Origin: Symbiodinium sp. CCMP2592 | Taxonomy: Eukaryota; Sar; Dinophyceae; Suessiales; Symbiodiniaceae | DNA length: 64,000 nucleotides | Direction: 5' to 3' | Assembly (NCBI GenBank): GCA_905221615.1 | Contig: CAJNDT010003223.1 | Span: 1,309,945 to 1,373,944 of the forward strand | Part shown: one piece after another, positions 34,630 to 44,700 of the stretch | Layout of the letters: each line of letters begins with the position of its first letter | Numbering within the stretch: position 1 is the first letter of the stretch | Notes under the pieces: model-generated | The model's database searches: none | What the model saw: the letters and a program-made list of their open reading frames with translations, nothing else | What the model was told of the DNA's origin: nothing | Program-made: the position numbers and the translations under genes

Positions 34630-35886
34630 TACCCTGGAGGCACCTCCAAGAGGAACTTCTCTTGTGCTCGGCCCTTCAGCTGCTCCAACATCTCCGCACG
34701 GCTGCATGGCCACCCGAGAACGTGCGAAGAGAGAAACTCTGCAGGCTGTAGGGGTGAGGGGTGGTGGGGGTGGGGTAGGGGTACGGGTGGGAGTGTGGTT
34801 AGGGGTGGGCACGTCTTTATAGAGAGTGAAGTCTCTTCTGGAAACAGCATTGCGAACATCCGATGGTGTGCTGAACACAGATGCTTGACTACAGCCCGTG
34901 CACAGCACGCATACCCGCGTTTCTAAAAATGCTCATGTGACACATGTGCTCCTTGATCCATGGCTGCAGCAGGATTTGCCCCCTCTCTGAAGCAGCCACT
35001 TACCTCTGGTTAGTTGGGAATGGAGGAATGGGGCACAATTATAACTACTATTACTACCATTCTTCCCCTCCCAACTAACCAAAGGTAAAGTATAGGATGA
35101 CCAAGGCCCCTATATTATAGCACCCTTATAGATCCCTTGTAGGAACCCTTATAGACCCCTTTAAAAGGCCCCTTCCATTCCCTACTAACCACAGGTAAGG
35201 TCATCGCTGGCCGGAGACCTGGGGCTCTAACCAGCTTTCGGACCTCGAGGTTCTTGGAGCCTCGGGGGATCAGGCAGAGAGCTCCTCTTTCTGAAGAAAG
35301 GCTGCGGAGCGGTGCCTGTGTTCACCCGCCGGAGAGCCGCAGACCTCAGATCCGGGAAAACAGGGTAGTATACTTATCTTTAATATGGAATCCCCAAAAT
35401 AGTATAGGTAATTATTAAGGGCCTCGATAGTAAGGCTACGTCCCAAGAGTGGAGAGGTGGGAGCAGCAGCATTAGCACAGGCTGCTACAGGGCCCGGGCG
35501 CATCATCCGGATCCATGTAGAACCGGCCGAGTCTTTGCTCGACGTCCCTCGAAAAAATCGCACACCGCGGAAGAGCGGCTCGAGAGCATCGTGTGGGGAG
35601 CCGAGGCCCGGGCTCTAAAACAGGCGACCCCGATGGGTCCGTCCTCACAGCACAGCACAAAGGGAGAGGAGGCTGCTTTCATATGGGTGGTTGTCAAAAT
35701 TAGGGTCCCTTTTTGGGGCCCTATTATAGTACGGCACCTATATAGGGTACCCAAAAAGGGACCTGAATTTCGACAACTACCCATATGTTCGCCCTCCGAA
35801 GACTCCGAGACTCCCGCACTGCGTAGACAGGCACCTCTCCCAAGAGCCTGGCAGCACCCGGAGAGCCGACTTCAAGCGGATAATCC
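34630..35886 (-). CDS. Unassigned exons upstream of the SH3-like domain
   Basis: One exon lies at about 35880-35795 (ARLLGEVPVYAVRESRSLRR) in a 100-bp island between two copies of the same palindromic element. Another at about 35545-35490 reads RDVEQRLGRFYMDPDDAPGP. A third at about 34745-34630 reads AEMLEQLKGRAQEKFLLEVP with a GGGTAAAT donor. They could be 5' exons of the SH3/glycosyltransferase gene or a separate gene. Confidence 0.35.
34740..34810. repeat. GGGGTG-rich simple sequence
   Basis: GGGGTGAGGGGTGGTGGGGG-type G-rich run on plus, a pyrimidine-rich run on the transcribed sense, just upstream of the acceptor for the AEMLEQLKGR exon. It could serve as a polypyrimidine tract. Confidence 0.6.
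34999..35198. mobile_element. Family B element with extended right arm
   Basis: A complete 90-bp palindrome is followed by about 110 bp (GGATGACCAAGGCCCCTATA ... CCCTTTAAAAGGCCCC) and a second right end (CCATTCCCTACTAACCACAG). The same 200-bp arrangement occurs at 42222-42422, so it is one composite element. Confidence 0.88.
35370..35430. mobile_element. Family E remnant
   Basis: TATGGAATCCCCAAAATAGT then ATAGGTAATTATTAAGGGCC matches the right half of family E. Confidence 0.55.
35683..35786. mobile_element. Palindromic element, family C
   Basis: ATGGGTGGTTGTCAAAATTA ... GAATTTCGACAACTACCCAT. Confidence 0.92.
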
Positions 35887-35973
35887 ATGGGTGGTTGTCA
35901 AAATTATGGCCCCTTTTTGAGAAACCATAATGGGGACCCAAGAAGGGACCCTAATTTTGACAACCACCCCCAT
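35887..35973. mobile_element. Palindromic element, family C, short copy
   Basis: ATGGGTGGTTGTCAAAATTA ... CTAATTTTGACAACCACCC; the centre is shortened by about 20 bp. It forms a pair with 35683-35786 around a 100-bp island. Confidence 0.92.
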
Positions 35974-35999
35974 AGGTTCCCAAGTCTACCTCGTAATCT

Positions 36000-38090
36000 T
36001 CGACTTGTATGTGTCCAAGTCGATCGGCACTTTGTCTGCAGCGCAGAGGCGAAAGAGAAAATTCCACGCGTCTCGGCGACTTTGCGTCGGTCCTTCGGCT
36101 TGCGCACTATAGGCCGGCCAGTCCTTGCGGGACAGGACGTGAGGACGTGGAAAGCCGACAGGTTCCTACGAGTCTAAAAGGATTCCCCTGTGGCTTCCTC
36201 GGCAGCCAGCAGTGCTACAGCAGGGCCCAAAACCTCGCGCAGGTTTAGAAGGGTTTAGAGTTTATAGGGCTTGGGGGTTTAGGGTTTTGGGTTTCAAGGT
36301 TTAGTCCAGATGTCTCACCACGGCCGATAGCTGAGGGTAGCATAGCACACTTTCCCAATGCAGCCTGGCGCCGCAAACGGCGGTGGAAGCCATAAGATCC
36401 TGGACCTGCATCCGAAGAGGGATCCAACGAGGCACAAACTGCCCCTCTAAAACCATGTAGTGCCGTTTAAGTTACAGATATTATAACCCTAAACCCGAAT
36501 CACCGTAAACTCTGAACCCTAAGCCTTTTTGTGTAAAGCCCCGTGGGCCAGACAGGCGAAGCTGCCTGCTCTCCCCGTGCTCTGGGACCAGGCAACCTCG
36601 ACCTGGAGCTGAAATGGAGGCGTCAGAGGATCTAATAAGAACAATAACAATCAGAAGAATAATGATATGAAGAAGCATAGGAAACATGACAACACTGTTA
36701 AAAGACTAGCAAGAGAAGAAGAAGAAGAAGAAGAAGAAGAATAGGAAGCAAAACAGGAATCAGACTAGGAACAATCATAATCATGATGCTCACAAAACAC
36801 GAAAAAGGCTGAGAATCAGGAAGCAGGGTTGTATGTGTGGTTCTCCGAAGTAGGCTCCCTTTCTTCTGCGGCGCCCCTAACAGAGTTACACAACAGCTAT
36901 GGGCCCTTGAAAACCAGAAGTGGGGTTGAGATGATAATATAGCGACGTAAATGATTGGCAATACTATTTTGGGGGATTCCTTGTTATGCTTATCGTATGA
37001 CGGGCCCCAAAATCCTATTCTAATCGCCAAGGCCTCTTTATTAATTATGGACGATGCTGGCAAAATCGAGTCGAGCACTCCGACTGGAGAGCTCTGCCGG
37101 AAGATGAGGCTGAGAACCTCAAAACTCAAGCAAATCACGCAGTCATGCAGTCTGGGGTGACGTTGTGTGAGAAATCCGTTCTGGTGTACAACGTGCCGCA
37201 AGCTCAGCAATGGAGTTCCAGTCATGATCCGGGTAGATGCTTCCAGGGAGCCCCTAGCAGGATCAGGCCCGCGTCTCGGATCCATAGCCTGCCCTGTCGC
37301 GACTTTCGTGCTCGCTCGTTTGGCTGCATGCTGCAAAGTCGAGCCGAAATCTCTGCACGAAAATGCAAAAAACTACATGGCCAAGGTGAGTCAAAACACA
37401 AAATCTGATGCACTGTCAGGGCTGGCTTACCAATGAGGGCCGAGGTTGGAATCCAGCGAATTCTTCAGGATCTTGGCCTTCAGGGGACCAGCTTGGAGGG
37501 GACGGGGTACCCCAAATGGGAGTTTCCGAAAATTAGGGGTGCCTTATTTTGGGGTCCTTATAATAAGGATCCTACTATTATCAGGCTACTATATTAGGGT
37601 CCCGTTTTTTCGGAAACTCTCACTCCCAAATCAACGTCAACTTGAAGGCTCTGACGAACAAGGTCCATCTGGCAAGCTCCACCAGCGTCTCGTCCTCGGA
37701 GTTGGTACTGAAAGACAGCTGACTCGTTGACCCGGGCGTTCGCATGTGAATCGGCCTTGTTGTGCTTGACATGCAAGTTGTAGTACATGTTCACTGCGTC
37801 CTCGGCCAGCTGCTTACAATGCAGGCATGGCACCCAAGCTACGCAGCTAAGCGCTGCCTGTATTCGCTTTCGATCCTTGGGAGCGAGGTCGCATTTTTGA
37901 AGCTTGGCCTGCGCAACTCTCGGCAATACTGCAGTGCAATGCAACGAAAGGCAACATAGCAACATACAGATAACGGAAGTGACATGCCCACCTCGACTAT
38001 GTCGCCGTCTTGCGACATGGCAGCTTGAGAGGAGTTCCGCCGCCTACTTCCTGAATGTTCGGTGATATGTACCCGTGTCCACATCACTGC
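36000..38090 (-). CDS. Unassigned exon group downstream of the ABC gene
   Basis: Minus-strand exons include about 37920-37870 (KLQKCDLAPKDRKRIQ), about 37830-37785 (LAEDAVNMYYNLHVK), about 37708-37630 (SEDETLVELARWTLFVRAFK), about 37490-37440 (AKILKNSLDSNLGPHW, with a GTAAG donor), about 37125-37050 (FEVLSLIFRQSSPVGVLDSI) and about 36165-36000 (WNFLFRLCAADKVPIDLDTY). The ELARWTLFVRAFK stretch faintly recalls bestrophin-type channels, and the PIDLDTYKSKI stretch recalls ATP synthase subunit d. Neither resemblance is enough for a call. A palindromic element (37517-37622) follows the ARWTLFV exon directly. Confidence 0.38.
36640..36790. repeat. GAA trinucleotide run and AT-rich repeats
   Basis: (GAA)n at about 36717-36740. 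The minus-strand 212-codon frame that covers it (36698-37336) is partly this repeat and partly a family E element. Confidence 0.8.
36935..37045. mobile_element. Family E element
   Basis: ACTATTTTGGGGGATTCCTT ... GGGCCCCAAAATCCTATTCT then AATCGCCAAGGCC, family E in reverse orientation. Confidence 0.65.
37517..37622. mobile_element. Palindromic element, family A
   Basis: TGGGAGTTTCCGAAAATTAG ... TTTTTTCGGAAACTCTCACT. On the minus strand it directly follows the exon with LARWTLFVRAFKLTLI. Confidence 0.92.
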
Positions 38091-38334
38091 AGGTCAAACT
38101 GCCGCAGGTCTTTGCGGTATTCAGCTATGTGCAACTGCGCAAGTTGGCGGGCATCCTGGGATGTCGTTGTTCATGCATTCTGAAGGGCAAAAGCCTGAAG
38201 CGATCAATGGGCGCGCCAGTGCTGGCCCACGAGCACTGATCCGGTAGCAATCAAAGTCATAAGAATAACGACAAGCATGGATCGTAAAATGCCCAAGATC
38301 ACGGCACGATTTGAGTGATCAGACAGGGCAGGAA

Positions 38335-38510
38335 TACTGGTGGTGATGCTTAGTATCTGTAGAAGTAGAGGTGGTGGCCTTGGTGGTGCTAGTGGTAGTG
38401 GCAGGGGTACTTGTAGTGGTAGTTGGCCGTCGTCGTCGTAGTAGTAGTCGTCGTCGTCGTACTAGTACTAATACTAGTACTACTAGTTGCAGTAGTGGTA
38501 GCGACTTAAT
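38335..38510. repeat. GTA/GTC/GTG triplet tract
   Basis: TAGTGGTAGTGGC changes to GTCGTCGTCGTA and then TACTAGTAC. Just downstream of the ABC stop codon. Confidence 0.85.
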
Positions 38511-38735
38511 ACTGGTGCTGCTGCGTTGATTGCATCAACCGCAAGTGGTAACCTGCATGACCTTGACAGGTGGCGACCTTCATGACCTGCGTCACAGCGA
38601 GCAAATATCGGTTCTGTTCTGCTCTGCTTACCGAAGACATGGACAGTGGTCAGCGCAACCCTGCATCACGCAAATGCGAGACTGACAGTCAGTCGTTATG
38701 GAATTTTGACACTAGTATGGCCTAGTATGACCCAC

Positions 38736-38760
38736 ACACACTCCACACACACACACACAC
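38736..38760. repeat. CA dinucleotide repeat
   Basis: (AC)n immediately after the ABC stop codon in the transcribed sense, so probably in the 3' UTR. Confidence 0.85.
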
Positions 38761-38769
38761 CATCTCGCA

Positions 38770-41700
38770 TCAACTCGCACCAAGCTTGTTCTTGTCGCTG
38801 CGGGTCGTCACGAAAGTAGCGGGCTCACAATCTGATGCTTCATGAAACTGGCATACCTGGACCAGATACACGATTCCACAGGAAAAGTCAGAAGAGATTG
38901 TTGAGTCCAGCCGGTGCCAGACATGCAGCGCAAGGGCAGAGCGCCTTGATCCCTCATTGGAAACCAGCTCGTCATGTGTGCCCTGCTCTACCACGTGGCC
39001 CTTGTCCAAGACCTTGGCAGTGTGTCGCGATCGCACGGCCTGCAACACATGAAACAACGAATGAGGCGAATGCGAGAATTTTCGTCGACCGCACCACGGT
39101 GGACAGGCGATGCCTGCTCTGCGTCTGCACTGCCCACAAGACCCAATGACGACAGACTGGTCTGAGCTTGCAGCGCAATGATGAAGGTGGTCTTGCCTTC
39201 GCCGGGATTGCGGGACTGTGCTCGGGTCTCGGTAGATACTAGAATGACCAGACATCAGCTTCCCAGACTGCACCGCCATCTCTAAGACCGAAAAAGCAAG
39301 GAGAGCAGAGACATGAAGACTTGCCTCTCATCAGCTCATCGAGAGCTTGCTGTACAATGTGCTCATTCTCGCTGTCCAAGGCACTGGTCGCCTGGTAGGA
39401 ACAGAAAACAATGTATAAGTATGAAAGCGCGATTCAGCAGCCTCACCTAAAGTTCCCCGGGTCATCTGCCTCATCCAAGACGAGCATCTTGGGATTTCGG
39501 ATGATTGCTCGCGCGATGGCCTCTGCGGCAGCTTGTGGCCAGACTTCAACAAGCTGAAGATGCGTTTGCAGAAACGGCACCAGAAATCAGTCCCCATCTT
39601 GGTTAACATGATAATCGGAGCTCGGCAGATTGTTGCCGACAGCCCCTTGATGATAGCAAGAATAACAACGCAATAACAGTCAATAGCATCAACAGCACTC
39701 ACAGTAGCAAAAGGATAATACTGGCAACAGTTAACCATCATAATATATCATAATCATCGTCATTATCACCATCACCATGATAATGGTACTAACATTGGCA
39801 TTATTAGCAGCAGCAGTAACAATCATAATGACAATGCATACTATACTGACTATGGAAGCCTGACAAGTATTGGCTAATATAATAGCACGCCCCAACCTTA
39901 TTCTAATCATTGAGGCCCCTTACATTACAGAACCTTCATTCTAGCTCCCTTCTAGAACCCATTCAAGAACCCGACAAGGGAACCTCACTGATTCTAACTG
40001 GTACATTAACGTCCCGATGGTCCGGATATTGGGGGCTTCCGAAAATAGGGGACCCAAATCTAATACCCTAAATAGTAGGATCCTTATTATAAGGACCCCA
40101 AAATAAGGTACCCCTAATTTTCGAGATATGTCACACTTATGCTCTGAGACGTCGACGACGCGCTGCTTTTGCCCACCAGATATTCGAGCTGCGCGCTCTC
40201 CGGGATGGGTCCTCGCCGGGCTTTTTTGGGGGATTGCCATTTAAGGTTCTTTTTAAGTTGAACTGCACCCTTTCTCCGAAAAAGCGCTGGCATTTTGCGG
40301 TTTAAGGTTTGGAGTCTAGATTTTTGGGTGTAAGGTTGAGGGTTCAGGGATATTGACCCTGAGTAAACCTGCAAACGCGTAAACGCCACCATATACCCTC
40401 ATAGTAGCCCTATCACAATCCTACAGCCCTTAAAAGGAACCCTATCACCGCTATAGAAACTCTACGAGACTACGAGATCTATCATAAACCTATGATTCTC
40501 CTGAACTCGCAAAGCCTGTCGAGTCTGGTCTTCTCCCAAAACACAACGAGTCGATGAGTTAATAAGGGTTCTTATGAGGCTTTGGAAGGGTACTGCAAGT
40601 GCCGTACAGTAATACTTCGAATGGAGCTTTGTGGTGCATTATAGTGAGCATCATTCACATGGACGCGGTTCACTTAATCTTCGCAGCGACAGTCGCAGGC
40701 GAAGGCAATGAAACAACACGGCAAGGAAGGGCATATACCTTAAACAACAAACCCTGAACCCAAAATCAAAAACCCTAGACCCTGAACCCAATATCCTAAA
40801 CTTTAAATGCACAAACCCTAAACCCTGAAGCCAACATCCTGAACTCTAAAGCCCAAAACCCTAAACGCTGAATCCGACCCCAACCCTAAATCCTAAACCT
40901 AAACCGTAACCCTAAATCCTACCATCGTCGGAAGGCCAAGGCCGCAGCTCGTATCCGCTTTGCAGGTCCGTGATGAACTTGTGAGCGTTAGCTCGGCGAG
41001 CAGCTGCCTGGGGAAAGAAAGGCGGGCTGAAGGTACCGCAAGAAAGGGACTATAGGGGGGTTTAGATGTAGCGTTTAAGGTTTAGGGACCACAGGATAGA
41101 GGTTTAGGGTTCGGGATTGTGGAACTAGGGGATTAAGCTTGAAGCTTTGTGGTTTGGGGTTGAGGGTTTAGGATTCCCAAACTGTGAAGACCTTGGGGAA
41201 TTCAGATTCATGTCCAGTGCTTACAAGCTGCATGTCGAACTTGGTCATGGTTGAATTGTAGCAGGCTATTGCTTTCAGAATCTGCTAGACAAAAGGTCGG
41301 CAGCAAAGGTAAGTGGCTGCAGCATCACCATCGCTCGACTGCCGTTATTCCTCCTCGTTATTCCTCTAAACTCGTTTTCATCTTCATCATGACCGCCACG
41401 ATAGCCGTCATCATCGTCGTCATGACAATCATCTGCTTCTTCTTCTTGGTAATTGCTAGGCAGAGCAAAAACCTGGTCGCTTAGTACCCGGCCTCGATCT
41501 CTTCCCTGGGTGCACCTTTGGCACTTCCGTAGGCGATGTTGTCGCTCAACTTCCTGGACACTTGCCACTGACATTCACTTGAGCATTCTGAAGCACGGCC
41601 AGCTCTGCCACCTGTCGAAGAGAACGGGCTCTTGCTCCACGAAGCCGATCTGCGAACGGAGCCAGCGGATGTTGTAGCTCCTCCGTGCAGAGGGTGCAGC

Positions 41701-44700
41701 ATTGCGCTCTCAACGAGCGCGGCTACGTGTGAATTTCCGAAAATAGGGGACCCTAACATAATACCCTAAATCGTAGGATCCTTATTATAAGGACCCCAAA
41801 ATAAGGCACCCCTTTTCGGAAACTCCCACATTCTTGCAACTGGATCCTGTAGTCTAAGCCGTCCAACGTGATCGATCCGTCGCTTGGATCCTCGATGCTC
41901 AAGTCTTGGAAGGCATGTTTTTTTTTGTTTTGAACCCTCTTTTCCGTCTGCCCAGGGGACGTCCGAAATGCCTTTTACGACTGAGGCGCATGGGTTTAGG
42001 GTTTAGGGTTTAGGGCATGTGCCACAATTGCCACACAAGTCTAGACTAAGCAACGGCCTGATTATCAACTGGCTTCTGTAAAGACAGTAGCAACCCTTAA
42101 CACCTTGTGATGAAGTCTAAACCCTTAACCTTTGATCTTAAACCTTAAACCCTTAACCCCTGATCCTAAAACCCTACACCCTGCGTCAAACCCTAATCCG
42201 ACTAGCAAGTGCAACAATGCACTTACCTTTGGTTAGTAGGGAATGGAGGAATGGGGTAGAATTAGAGCTACTGTTACTACCATTCTTCCATTCCCTACTA
42301 ACCAAAGGTAAGGTATAGGATTACTAAGGCCCCTATAGTATAGTACCCTTATAGATCCCTTGTAGTAACCCTTATAGACCCCTTTAAAAGGCCCCTTCCA
42401 TTCCCTTCTAACCAAAGGTAAGACTAAGGTCTAAACCCTAAACTCTAAACCCCTAAACCCTAAACGTAAGGGCAGGCTGAGGCCGAGTCATAGTATCGCA
42501 ACAGGAGACGGCCAAGCGTTGTCCTCGCATCTAGGACAGGCCTATCGTAGGTTCTGCGTACTGCGTACTATCTTCCTTCATGACGCCATGCCGCTGACTG
42601 CCTTTCCGGCTATAGCTGTGTATATACACATACTTCGCCTCATTTTGTCATATGTGTCTCTATTTGGCTACTGTATTCCTTGTCCATTTGCTTGCTCATC
42701 TCCCTTCTGCGCCAATTATGTATCTCGATACACCCAATACCTCGTCTGTTGCCATTGAATACTGCTCATGATTGATGTCGCCTGTACATGAGTATGTAAC
42801 CTATGTGGTACATGAACGACTATATGCTGTTGGGCTGAGGTCCGCGCTTACCCGCACCGCTCTCACCGATCAAGGCAACGATGTCCTCGCAAACAAAAAC
42901 GCGAACAGCGCGAAATGCACGGCTGCTTGCAGAAATCGCGGCGGGGATGCCCCTGGATTGGCTTCAAGTCGAACCTTTGTCAACACCTGCGAAGCACAGC
43001 TCTGCTTTTTGCTGGGAACTCCTGAAAAGGATGGGAGGAGCCTGGAGGTCTGCGCGGCCGGAGTATGCAAAAGAGACATCCTGGCACAGGAGAGAACATG
43101 CCAGGAGCCTTCAGAGTCTCGACTACTCGACGGTACTACAGTGTACTATCTATGATATTAACATAGTGTAAACTATAACTTACATACTTTACTATACTAT
43201 ACCAAACTACTATTGTATAAATCTAATACAAAATAATGTAGCATCCTAAGGCACTTGCCTCCAGCACCAGGCTGCCGCGACACACCGGAGGCAAAAATCC
43301 GCCTTCCTGTGTATGCAAAGCTTGTGGCCACATCATTACACTTGGTGCCAGGAAAGGATAGCAGCAGTAAGTCTGCAGCGAAGGGTATCTCAGGTCTTCT
43401 GAGCAGCAGCTGGATGAACTTACCTTCAACAGCACTGCTGCGGCATGTAAGGAGACATCGTGACGCTCGCGCTACGTCGACTACCTGTTGAGGTGACGGT
43501 CTGCTTGAAGTTGATCCAAATGTCGGCCAGATTCTTGAAACCGTCCTGCAAAGACAATCGTCGGCCCTGGGTAAGCTCCAACGGCACCGCGAGAGTCCTC
43601 GTACAAATTCACGTACTGGGAAAAAGCTGTATAGCCGCCTGCAGCGCAAGTGATGCACTACGTCAATAACTAAACTAATAACTAACATGCAACAGACCTT
43701 TCACGTTTTTTCAGTGGCTGAGACACTGCAGGTTACGAAAGTTTCGTGCCTATAGTCAGCGATCCGGTGATGACCTACGCAGCGAATGACAGCAGAGGTG
43801 CCGAAGACTCACGGGACCACACAATTGCTGGCCTGGTGCATTGCCACCGCTAAGACAACAATGTTCCGTATCTTCGAAAGCCCATACCTCTGCAGTCGAT
43901 ATCTCTCCCTTTGTGAGGTGCTTTTACCAATGAATGCTTCCGGTTTAGGGTCCCTGTTTGGGACTCCATAGGGTGTACAGATCCAGGACAGGCATCAGCC
44001 TGAAGACCCTGTGACTGAGGCCGAAACTGCGTAAAGCGCAGAACGGTCTCCAGATACACGGTCGCCTGCGTCGCCAACCCTCCCCATAACCCGCCTCCGT
44101 CGCTTTTCTAAAGCACTGTCCCATCTTCTGAGCAGCATGATTTCGGGCCGAGGTTACGGTGGCTGCACCATGTGAGCAAACAGGAAAGGAAGCATCACGG
44201 GTCCAAGTTGTTGTTGTTGAAGACATGCCAGACTCAGTGTAGCTTGAACATTAGAACGTCAGGGTCGCCTGGGACAACGTTGTCCGCTTTCTGATGTACC
44301 AGAACCCTCATGGCACTGGACTTCATCGCTTAAGGTCATAGCGACCCGAAGCAGTTCAAACACTTGGATGAAAAAGGGTGACACTGGGCCGCCACCAGCA
44401 ATAATACGAATACAACAGCAAGAACAAAAAAAGTACAGACAGACTCCGACCCGAACACTACGCACGATGTCTCAGTCCTTTCTTGCAGCCGCAGCGGTGG
44501 TAGTAATGATCATCAGTAGCATCAGCAGAAGCAGCAGTAGCAGTAGCAGTAGCAGTAGCAGTAGCAGCAGCAGCAGCAGCAGTAGCAGTAGCAGTGGCAG
44601 TAGCAGCGGTAGTAGCCGTTGCGGTAGCAGTAGCAGTAGCCGCAGCGGTAGCGGCAGCAGCAGCAGTAGCAGTAGCAGTAGCCGTGCAGTAGCAGTAGCA

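Noticed and set aside
36000-36165. ATP synthase subunit d
   Set aside because: Only a short PIDLDTYKSKI-like resemblance; too little for a call.
36698-37336. 212-codon minus frame
   Set aside because: It runs through a GAA repeat and a family E element; only the part around SFEVLSLIFRQSSPVGVLDS looks like an exon.
37630-37708. Bestrophin-type channel
   Set aside because: A single segment (ELARWTLFVRAFK) resembles it; the expected flanking motifs were not found.
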